45,223 bases of DNA from contig JASJCR010000070.1 of the NCBI GenBank assembly GCA_030065875.1, forward strand, positions 1 through 45,223, given 5' to 3'. The translations under genes were made by a program, and so were the position numbers. The first letter of the stretch is position 1; each line of letters starts with the position of its first letter. Under the pieces are notes generated by a model, which was not told the origin of the DNA, made no database searches, and saw only the letters and a program-made list of their open reading frames with translations. Source of the DNA: Ardenticatenaceae bacterium. Lineage in GTDB: Bacteria; Chloroflexota; Anaerolineae; Promineifilales; Promineifilaceae. Positions 33,261 through 39,876 of the stretch are shown one piece after another.

Positions 33261-33905
33261 TTGAATAACTCTCATTACTTCATCACCATTGCCGGCAATA
33301 TCGGCGTTGGCAAATCCACACTGGTTGAGCTGCTATCCAAAAAACTGGGGTGGGATCCGGTTTACGAAGCGGTTGCCGAAAATCCGTATTTGATCGATTT
33401 TTATCAGGATATGGACCGCTGGAGCTTTCATTCTCAAATTTTTTTCCTTTCTCGACGCTTAAAACAGCATTACCAGTTGCTGCAGCGCAACAACTCGATC
33501 ATTCAGGACCGCAGCGTGTATGAAGATGCGCAAATTTTTGCCCAAAATCTTTATTTGCAGGGGGCGATGAGCGAACGGGATTGGAAAACGTACCAGGATA
33601 TCTATGAAACAACGGTCACGCTGCTCAAGCCGCCTCACCTGGTCGTTTACCTGCAGGCTTCCTTGGAAACGCTGGAGCGTCAAATCGCCAATCGCGGCCG
33701 GGATTTTGAACAATCGATCACCTCTGAATATCTGGAGCAGCTAAATGACCTTTATGAGAAGTGGATTTCGTCGTTTTCGTTGAGCCCGGTATTAACCATC
33801 AACACCAATAATTTAAATTACGTGGCTTATGATGAACATTTGGAATTGATTTGGGAAAAAATTGAGCATCGGCTGAGGGGGAAAGATTTCTTGCAGCTGA
33901 AATAA
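33261..33905 (+). CDS. deoxynucleoside kinase
   Basis: The 214-residue enzyme phosphorylates deoxynucleosides (dGuo/dAdo type) for salvage. The P-loop GNIGVGKST lies at 12-20. The substrate-binding WSFHSQIFFLSRR, the family signature DRSVYEDAQIFA (about 83-94) and an Arg-rich lid (IANRGRDFEQ) follow. Length and motifs fit the dGK/dAK family; which base is preferred cannot be told. The start is TTG at 33261 with AAGGA about 12 bases upstream. It stands alone on this strand and ends in a small palindrome shared with leuD. Confidence 0.93.
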   Translation: MNNSHYFITIAGNIGVGKSTLVELLSKKLGWDPVYEAVAENPYLIDFYQDMDRWSFHSQIFFLSRRLKQHYQLLQRNNSIIQDRSVYEDAQIFAQNLYLQGAMSERDWKTYQDIYETTVTLLKPPHLVVYLQASLETLERQIANRGRDFEQSITSEYLEQLNDLYEKWISSFSLSPVLTINTNNLNYVAYDEHLELIWEKIEHRLRGKDFLQLK

Positions 33906-33925
33906 TCAATTGACAATTGATCATT
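33905..33925 (+). terminator. AT-rich palindrome D between the kinase and leuD
   Basis: ATCAATTG and CAATTGAT flank a single A and are followed on the plus strand by CATTTTT. It overlaps both the kinase end and the leuD stop. The text is two and a half heptamers (TCAATTG, ACAATTG) of the array C type, so this may be a short relic of that family acting as a terminator. Confidence 0.5.
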
Positions 33926-34421
33926 TTTCTCCTGGAAAACGGCCATACTTCCGCACAAACGCCGTCAACCCACCGGCCGCAATAATCTCTGTGGCAAAAG
34001 CGGGCATTGGAGGCAGCTCAAACAGCTGTCCTGAGTCACTTTTAAGTTGACCGCTCGCCCACTTCACTTCAATCTCCATGCCGTCTTCGAGCGCATCAAC
34101 CACATCGGGGGCCTCAATGACCGGAATCCCCAAATTTATCGCATTGCGAAAAAAGATGCGGGCGTAGCTGACGGCGATAATGCCGCCGATTTGCCGCCGG
34201 CGCAGCGCCTCGGGAGCATATTCTCGCGAAGAACCGCAGCCAAAGTTTTTTCCGGCGACTATGACGTCACCTGGCCGAGCGTTACGTGCGAAATCCGGCC
34301 GTGCCTCTATAAAAGCATAATCCTTCACGTCCTGCCCTTCCTTGAGCATAAAAGGAGCATATCTTCCGGGGACAATTTGATCGGTATCAACATCTGAGCC
34401 AAATTTCCATACGCGGGACAT
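33921..34421 (-). CDS. leuD: 3-isopropylmalate dehydratase small subunit
   Basis: LeuD is the swivel-domain subunit that joins LeuC to isomerise 2- to 3-isopropylmalate in leucine synthesis. At 166 residues it is of the short, archaeal-like type. It has GSDVDTDQIVPGRY near the start, then GKNFGCGSSREYAPEAL and RIFFRNAINLGIPVIE. ATG 34421 has GGAGG 5 bases before it; an upstream ATG at 34442 is rejected. It follows leuC by 33 bp, a gap filled by part of heptanucleotide array E. A homoaconitase or related hydro-lyase role cannot be excluded from sequence alone. Confidence 0.92.
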   Translation of the reverse strand: MSRVWKFGSDVDTDQIVPGRYAPFMLKEGQDVKDYAFIEARPDFARNARPGDVIVAGKNFGCGSSREYAPEALRRRQIGGIIAVSYARIFFRNAINLGIPVIEAPDVVDALEDGMEIEVKWASGQLKSDSGQLFELPPMPAFATEIIAAGGLTAFVRKYGRFPGEK

Positions 34422-34435
34422 AAAACCTCCGTTCA

Positions 34436-34508
34436 AGACCAAAGACCTCAGACATCAGACAACAGGTCGACTATCGCTGTGGTCTGTAGTCTGAGGTCTG
34501 TACTCTTC
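34436..34508. repeat. heptanucleotide array E, two facing inverted arms
   Basis: The left arm (34436-34470) has five units with core AGAC (AGACCAA, AGACCTC, AGACATC, AGACAAC, then AGGTCGA). The right arm (34481-34508) has GGTCTGT, AGTCTGA, GGTCTGT and one decayed unit, the reverse complement type. The array spans the leuC-leuD junction and writes the last 16 or so residues of LeuC. Array A has the same AGAC core on its other strand. Confidence 0.8.
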
Positions 34509-35741
34509 AATGGTGCGTGGATCGGTAATCCTCCCGGTCAGCGCTGTCGCCGCCGCCACGGCAGGGGAAGCCAAATAAATTTGCGAAGATGGGTGGCCCA
34601 TTCGCCCTTTAAAATTGCGGTTTCCGGTGGAAAGGCAAACATCCCCATCCCCTAAAGTGCCCTGATGACGCCCCATACATGGGCCGCAACCGGGAGTGGT
34701 TAACGTGACGCCGGCCGCGAGAAGGGTCGTCATCGTGTCATCGCCAATCGCCTTCTGCAACTCCTGACTGCTAGCCGGGGTAACCAACATTCGCAAACCA
34801 GGAGCCAATCGCTGACCCTGTAAAATTTCCGCCGCGGTGCGCATATCCTCATAACGGCCGTTGGTACAGGTCCCCAAAAAAACGACGTCCACCGGCTGCC
34901 CCGCTATTTGACTGATATCAACCACATCATCAACGCTGTGCGGTACCGCCACCTGAGGCTCAATTTCATCGAGATAAATATGCAGCTCACGTTTGATTTG
35001 GGCATCCTCGTCAACCGTGAGCCAGTCCGGCACGTCAAACCGCCGGGCCACATCTCCATCGGCCGGGAATATGCCTGCCTTCCCCCCCAATTCGATGGCC
35101 ATGCTGGCCAGAGTCTGACGGCCGGGCAGGGGCAGCCATTCAAGCCCTAAATATTCGATCGCCGCATAGGTTGCCCCGGCCAGGCCCATATCGCGAGCCA
35201 GCCACAGGGCTAAATCTTTGGCGTCCACCCCAGGACGAAATCGGCCGTGAACCCGGACCCGAATTGTCTCCGGCACGCGGACCCACGTCTTTCCGGTTCC
35301 CATGGCGACGGCGATATCGGTGCTGCCCATCCCGGTGCCAAACGCCCCCACCGCTCCGTAGCTCGTCGAATGAGAATCAGAACCGATGATGACCCGCCCC
35401 GGCCGGGCGATCTGCTCTTCAACCAAAACCTGATGGCAAATTCCCCGCCCCACCTCAAACAGCCGTAGATTCTCTTCTCGGGCGAACCGTCGAATGATAT
35501 TTTGGCTGTTGGCGGTGGCTACATTTGAGGCGGGAGCAACGTGATCCATCACCATCACCACCTGACTGGGATCAGCCACGTGGGCCACACCCAACCGCTC
35601 GCGCATGATCTTGATAATCGCCGGGGTCAGTGAATCGTGGGCCATAATGACATCCGGCCGCACGGTAATCATTTCACCGGCCCGCACCGACCGCCCAACT
35701 GCGTGGGACAATATTTTTTCAGCAAGGGTAAATGTTGACAT
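34455..35741 (-). CDS. leuC: 3-isopropylmalate dehydratase large subunit
   Basis: LeuC carries the [4Fe-4S] cluster of isopropylmalate isomerase. The 428-residue product is the shorter, archaeal-like type. It shows the cluster ligands FLGTCTNGRYEDM (about 295) and PGCGPCMGRHQG (about 355), plus GSDSHSTSYGAVGAFGTGMG. The final residues (RPQTTDHSDSRPVV) are translated from heptanucleotide array E and are not part of the usual fold. ATG 35741 has GAGG 8 bases upstream. Only leuD follows; leuA and leuB are not nearby. The close relative homoaconitase is an alternative. Confidence 0.93.
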   Translation of the reverse strand: MSTFTLAEKILSHAVGRSVRAGEMITVRPDVIMAHDSLTPAIIKIMRERLGVAHVADPSQVVMVMDHVAPASNVATANSQNIIRRFAREENLRLFEVGRGICHQVLVEEQIARPGRVIIGSDSHSTSYGAVGAFGTGMGSTDIAVAMGTGKTWVRVPETIRVRVHGRFRPGVDAKDLALWLARDMGLAGATYAAIEYLGLEWLPLPGRQTLASMAIELGGKAGIFPADGDVARRFDVPDWLTVDEDAQIKRELHIYLDEIEPQVAVPHSVDDVVDISQIAGQPVDVVFLGTCTNGRYEDMRTAAEILQGQRLAPGLRMLVTPASSQELQKAIGDDTMTTLLAAGVTLTTPGCGPCMGRHQGTLGDGDVCLSTGNRNFKGRMGHPSSQIYLASPAVAAATALTGRITDPRTIEEYRPQTTDHSDSRPVV

Positions 35742-35835
35742 CACACCGCCTCATCTCTTCTTCTCTAATGACTGCTGTCCGGAAAATAAGCATACCCGAT
35801 CAGGTAATCGATGCCAATAAACGCAGTTTCCACAG

Positions 35836-35864
35836 GTTATACAGTTGATATCCGTGCATATCCA
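35836..35864 (-). promoter_or_regulatory. possible promoter of leuCD
   Basis: On the minus strand TGGATA (35859-35864) and TATAAC (35836-35841) are 17 bp apart. The -10 is good, the -35 only four of six. It would give a leader of about 90 nt before leuC. The 350-bp gap between leuC and the peptidase gene contains this and the MITE-like copy 2. Confidence 0.4.
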
Positions 35865-35935
35865 CAGCACTTTTTTATGACATTTGTAACTGCGATTTTA
35901 TGATTCGCTTCTTTCCTTTTCTGATACAATTACGT

Positions 35936-36071
35936 TTAGGTAAGTTACAAAAAGTTTTCTGAAGAAAGTGTCCGCAGATTACGCAGATGGCCGCAAATTA
36001 GAGAGAGAAATCTGTGAAAATTCGTGTTAAACCGTGGCTTTTTTTAACAATTCTTTTTGTAAACTACTTAA
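35936..36071 (-). repeat. MITE-like element, copy 2 (136 bp)
   Basis: Ends are TTAGGTAAGTTACAAAAAG on the left and CTTTTTGTAAACTACTTAA on the right, an imperfect terminal inverted repeat of about 18 bp. The interior carries CCGCAGATTACGCAGAT and GAAAATTCGTGTTAA blocks. It is the reverse complement of copy 3 at 42627 with under ten differences. There is no coding capacity. It ends 20 bp before the peptidase gene. Confidence 0.85.
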
Positions 36072-36091
36072 TAAATTTTTAATTTTACAGA

Positions 36092-37522
36092 TTGAGCTTG
36101 AACACATTTTCTACACATAGTCGTCTACTCCTCCTGATTTTTCTGAATTTTGTGACCGTTGGATCAGTTTTTGGGCAAAGGGAGCCGCTAACCATTCTCT
36201 CCAATGACGCCCTGGTAAATTTTCCCGAGCACATCGACTTTGAATTTTCAGCATCTTTACCGGATAGTGAAATTATTTCGGCCACCTTGTCGTATGGGGT
36301 TGAGAAATTGGCGTGCGCCAACATTCAGCGCCAGGTAGACGTGCCAATTGAAGCCGCCTCCCTTGTCGAACTATCATGGCGGTGGAATATCCTTGAAGAT
36401 ACCCTGCTTCCTCCAGGATCGATTGTTTGGTGGGAATGGAAGTTAACGTTGGCGGATGGAACGGTCGAAACCACACCCAGGTCTCAACTGCGGTATATCG
36501 ACAGCTGGTACGTATGGCAATCAGTGGAGCGAGACGGCATTCAGGTCAATTGGTTTCGCGGTGAACGGGCTTTTGCGGAACGGATGCTGGCGGCCGCCGT
36601 TGACGCTCGTGATCAATTGGGAGAAGAAACAGGTCTACAAATTACCGAACCGATCGAGCTGTTTTTGTACGAAGAAACATTTGATCTGAGTCGATCACTG
36701 CCCGGTATTCCGGCCTGGGCCGGTGGGGTTGCTTTTCCAGAGCAAAATCTGGTGATGGTGGCTACCAACAGCCGTTCACCGGAAGCGATCGAATATGGTG
36801 AAAGAACCATCAAACACGAAATTGGCCATCTGGTAATCGGCCGGCTGACCTTCAATTGTCAGACCAATCTACCGACCTGGCTCAACGAAGGGCTGGCGCA
36901 GGTGGCTGAAGGGCCACCGGATCCCTATTATGAAACGCTGTTTGCAGAGGCGATCACCAACGAGCGCATTTTATCTCTGGCCCAGCTTGAGGGTAGTTTT
37001 TCCGTTCATCGCAGCCGTGCATCCCTATCGTATGCTCAAAGTGACTATTTCACCCGCTATCTGCTTGATCAATACGGACCAGAACAGATGGCCAATTTGT
37101 TAACCGCTTTTAAGCAAGGGGTTGGCAATCAGGAAGCGTTTCAAATCGCCTACGAAGAGGATCTTCTTACCCTCGAAAACGGCTGGCGAACTTCACTGGG
37201 GTTATCACCTTTGACGGCCGCCGAACAAACTGCGCCAACCACTGTCCCCACAGCCGCCTTGCTGGTCGCCCCCACCATCGAACCTACTGATCTTCCCGTA
37301 ACGGCCACACCGGCCCCCACCGCAAAAACCGCAACACCGGCGGCAGTCGCCGAAAAACCTGTCGAAATTTCGGCCGATCAACCGTTGAGTGAAACAGAAC
37401 TACCCTCCACGGAGATTAACCAGCCAGCACCAAGCCTATTGGTTGGAGCGGGAATTTTGATCGTCCTGCTGGTGGTTATCTCACTTATCTACACAGCAAA
37501 AAGGAAGGAGCCTGATCAATAA
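36092..37522 (+). CDS. membrane-anchored gluzincin metallopeptidase (peptidase MA-like)
   Basis: The 476-residue protein has a signal peptide (LLLLIFLNFVTVGSVFG). A beta-rich region of about 110 residues follows, then a zinc peptidase domain with HEIGHLVIG (about 240) and LPTWLNEGLAQ about 20 residues on. That is the HExxH ... E arrangement of MA-clan (gluzincin) enzymes. After a Thr/Pro/Ala linker comes one C-terminal membrane helix (LLVGAGILIVLLVVISLIY) and a short KRK tail inside. So the enzyme faces outward, tethered to the membrane. Substrate unknown. The start is unsure: TTG 36092 or TTG 36098, neither with a clear ribosome site. The upstream 20 bp border the MITE-like element, which may have displaced native signals. 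Confidence 0.85.
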   Translation: MSLNTFSTHSRLLLLIFLNFVTVGSVFGQREPLTILSNDALVNFPEHIDFEFSASLPDSEIISATLSYGVEKLACANIQRQVDVPIEAASLVELSWRWNILEDTLLPPGSIVWWEWKLTLADGTVETTPRSQLRYIDSWYVWQSVERDGIQVNWFRGERAFAERMLAAAVDARDQLGEETGLQITEPIELFLYEETFDLSRSLPGIPAWAGGVAFPEQNLVMVATNSRSPEAIEYGERTIKHEIGHLVIGRLTFNCQTNLPTWLNEGLAQVAEGPPDPYYETLFAEAITNERILSLAQLEGSFSVHRSRASLSYAQSDYFTRYLLDQYGPEQMANLLTAFKQGVGNQEAFQIAYEEDLLTLENGWRTSLGLSPLTAAEQTAPTTVPTAALLVAPTIEPTDLPVTATPAPTAKTATPAAVAEKPVEISADQPLSETELPSTEINQPAPSLLVGAGILIVLLVVISLIYTAKRKEPDQ

Positions 37523-37627
37523 CTAAACCTGATGGGGAAACAAATACTACTAGCAATTACAAGTTGATAATCGACTCACTTAACGGCTTGCTCCTCAGGA
37601 AGTGTATTAAAACACTCAAAAAGCGCT

Positions 37628-37707
37628 GGCTGAGCTTGTCGAAGCCGAAGCGGCTAACCACAAAAACTTGCCGTTTAGATCCGACTCAGCCTTCGACAGG
37701 CTCAGGC
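37628..37707. repeat. REP-like pair of inverted arms
   Basis: GGCTGAGCTTGTCGAAGCC (37628-37646) faces CCTTCGACAGGCTCAGGC (37690-37707). The pair TTCGACAGGCTCAG with its inverse is a dispersed intergenic repeat seen in many bacteria. It lies just before the binding-protein gene; a reading frame opening at 37564 through it is not believed. Confidence 0.75.
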
Positions 37708-37752
37708 ATCGTCTTAAACGAGTTATTAAACACACTATCAGGATTCATATTT

Positions 37753-39855
37753 ATGAAACACATCAATCACTTCATTTTAATTTTAACCGGATCGCTGCTT
37801 CTCCTGATTGCCTGCAGCGCCCCCCTACCCACGCCAACCCCTATACCCGATCAACAGGAGGATGTGGCCCTGACGGTCACCGAAAGGCCCCAACGGCCGA
37901 CCGCCACCCCGTTGGCGACCCCGCTACCCACGGCAACAGCCCGGCCTCTGCCGCGCCCGCTGCCTTCACCAACCCCCTCAGCCGGTTATTATCGCAACGC
38001 CGAATTAGGCATTTCATTTTTTTATCCGGAATCGTGGCGGCTGGAAGAAACGGGCGGAGAACTCCCTGCGGCGATCCTCTATGACAACGATGATCCCGTG
38101 GAGCTGCTGGTGGCCTCTCAACTGCTGGCGGAAGAAGAAACCCTGGAGGATTATGCCGATATCATCGCCAGAATTTTATCCGGATCAGAAGAAACGGCCC
38201 TACAGGACGTGAGAGAGGGTACAAATACGCAGGGAGAACGGACGCTAACCGGATCGTTTTCCTGGTTTGAAGGGGAAAGCGAAGGGGAAGACCCGTTCGC
38301 CGCACAATTTTTTATCACCCGCGCCAACGGGCGGGGGATCGCCCTGCTGTTAACCGGCCGGCCGGAAATCATCTCAACCCGGCCGGAAACCTTTAGCACA
38401 TTGATCAATTCTTTAGCGATCGAGCAGCCGGAATTTTTTGGGGTTTCGCGTGAAAACGGGCTGGTCCTGTTAATCAATGAACCACAAACGCTCGATCCGG
38501 CACGCACAGGTGAAACCGCATCCGGCATTAGCGCTCATCTTTTTAGCGGCCTGATTGAAATTGGACCGGATTTAACCATCGAGCCAGGTTTGGCCGAAAG
38601 CTGGGAAATAAGCGACGGTGGTCAAACCCTGCGCTTTACCCTTTTCCCCGATCTTGTGTTTCACAGCGGTGCCCCGCTGGATGCCGCGGCCGTCGTGGCT
38701 TCGCTTGAACGCGCCCGGCAAATCAACTCGCCTGAATCTCGTTTTGCTCTCAACGACATGGAATCAATATCGGCTGAGGGGGATCAAATGGTGGTCATCA
38801 CCCTTGACGGACCAAAACCGTACGTGATATTTAAGCTTGCGCTGCCGGCCGCGGCCGTTGTCAACGTTGAAAATGCCACCGTTGAAGAAAGTGACTGGTG
38901 GCAGCGCCCTGACGGCAGCGGCCGCTTTTCTCTGCGTCGCTGGAGCGAAGGAGAGGTGCTTATCCTGGATCGCGTGGCCGATCACCCGAACCCGGCCCTG
39001 GTTGATACCCTCACCTTCCTGCCGTTTGGCGATACCGGCCTCTCTTTATTTGAGGCAAAGTTGGTCGACGCTGCTGCCGTTTCACCATTTAATCTGGCCC
39101 GCGTTCTCGATCCAACTGATCCTCTGTCAGCCAATTTGACCACTCAGCCTACCCTGTGTACCCAGGTTGTTACGTTTGACAGCAGCGAACCGCCGTTTGA
39201 TGACACGGCCCTGCGGCTCGCCTTCACTCTGGCGATTAACCAATCGCAGCTAGCTGAAGTTGTGCTCAAGGGTTCGGCCGCACCGGCCACCGGTCTGCTG
39301 CCACCAGGTCTTCCCGGTTACCGCCCTCGACCCATTATCTATGATTCCGCCCAGGCGCAGCAGCTTATTAGCGACGACCTGCCCGCCGGGGTGACGCTGG
39401 TCGTCCCGGCTGAAAATCAGGCCGGTAATTTGACCGACGCCCTGATTGATATGTGGCAATCCGAATTGGGCATCAGCGTTGAAATTGTGATCCTCGACAC
39501 AGATTCAGATCCAGCTGCAGCTGATTTTGACCTGCTTCTGGAAACGCTGTGCGCCCCCTATCCGGATCCGGAAGGGTTTCTGACGCGCTATTTTGCTCAG
39601 GAAGGACCATTTAATTCAGGTGGCTTTGCCAACAGCGAGGTTGATCAACTGTTAACGGCCGGGGCCGTTGAGGCTGACCCAACCTTGCGCCTGCAACATT
39701 ATCAGGATGCAGAGGATCAGCTGCTGACCATGTGGCCGGCCATCCCCCTCGTTCACCCCAATCGTTATCTATTAATCCAGCCCTACGTCAATGGATATCA
39801 ACCAGCCATTATCGATCGGGTTTGGGCGAAAGACATTTCGCTTGATCGGCAGTAG
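37753..39855 (+). CDS. ABC-type oligopeptide/nickel-family binding lipoprotein with N-terminal PsbP-like module
   Basis: The 700-residue lipoprotein (lipobox LLIAC) has a Pro/Thr/Ala linker. A module of about 150 residues follows (GISFFYPESWRLEE to FSTLINSLAIEQP), resembling PsbP-like domains. Then comes a family 5 solute-binding domain: LINEPQTLDPARTGE, LFSGLIEIGPDLTIEPGLAESWEISDGGQTLRF and FHSGAPLDAAAVVASLERA. Such proteins deliver peptides or similar solutes to ABC permeases. No permease or ATPase gene is nearby, so it is an orphan or a sensor. ATG 37753 is chosen for the signal peptide. Next to it is a TPR protein with the same kind of module at its other end. Confidence 0.9.
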   Translation: MKHINHFILILTGSLLLLIACSAPLPTPTPIPDQQEDVALTVTERPQRPTATPLATPLPTATARPLPRPLPSPTPSAGYYRNAELGISFFYPESWRLEETGGELPAAILYDNDDPVELLVASQLLAEEETLEDYADIIARILSGSEETALQDVREGTNTQGERTLTGSFSWFEGESEGEDPFAAQFFITRANGRGIALLLTGRPEIISTRPETFSTLINSLAIEQPEFFGVSRENGLVLLINEPQTLDPARTGETASGISAHLFSGLIEIGPDLTIEPGLAESWEISDGGQTLRFTLFPDLVFHSGAPLDAAAVVASLERARQINSPESRFALNDMESISAEGDQMVVITLDGPKPYVIFKLALPAAAVVNVENATVEESDWWQRPDGSGRFSLRRWSEGEVLILDRVADHPNPALVDTLTFLPFGDTGLSLFEAKLVDAAAVSPFNLARVLDPTDPLSANLTTQPTLCTQVVTFDSSEPPFDDTALRLAFTLAINQSQLAEVVLKGSAAPATGLLPPGLPGYRPRPIIYDSAQAQQLISDDLPAGVTLVVPAENQAGNLTDALIDMWQSELGISVEIVILDTDSDPAAADFDLLLETLCAPYPDPEGFLTRYFAQEGPFNSGGFANSEVDQLLTAGAVEADPTLRLQHYQDAEDQLLTMWPAIPLVHPNRYLLIQPYVNGYQPAIIDRVWAKDISLDRQ

Positions 39856-39876
39856 GCTGCACAAAGAGGGCATATC

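Noticed and set aside
35826..35866. Two DnaA-box-like sequences (GTTTCCACA and ATATCCACA) suggesting a replication origin
   Set aside because: They score only seven and eight of nine to TTATCCACA, there are just two, and there is no dnaA, dnaN or AT-rich unwinding block. They sit where the leuCD promoter is expected.
37564..37752. N-terminal extension of the binding-protein gene
   Set aside because: The stretch is REP-like palindromic DNA, and the lipoprotein signal peptide begins at ATG 37753.
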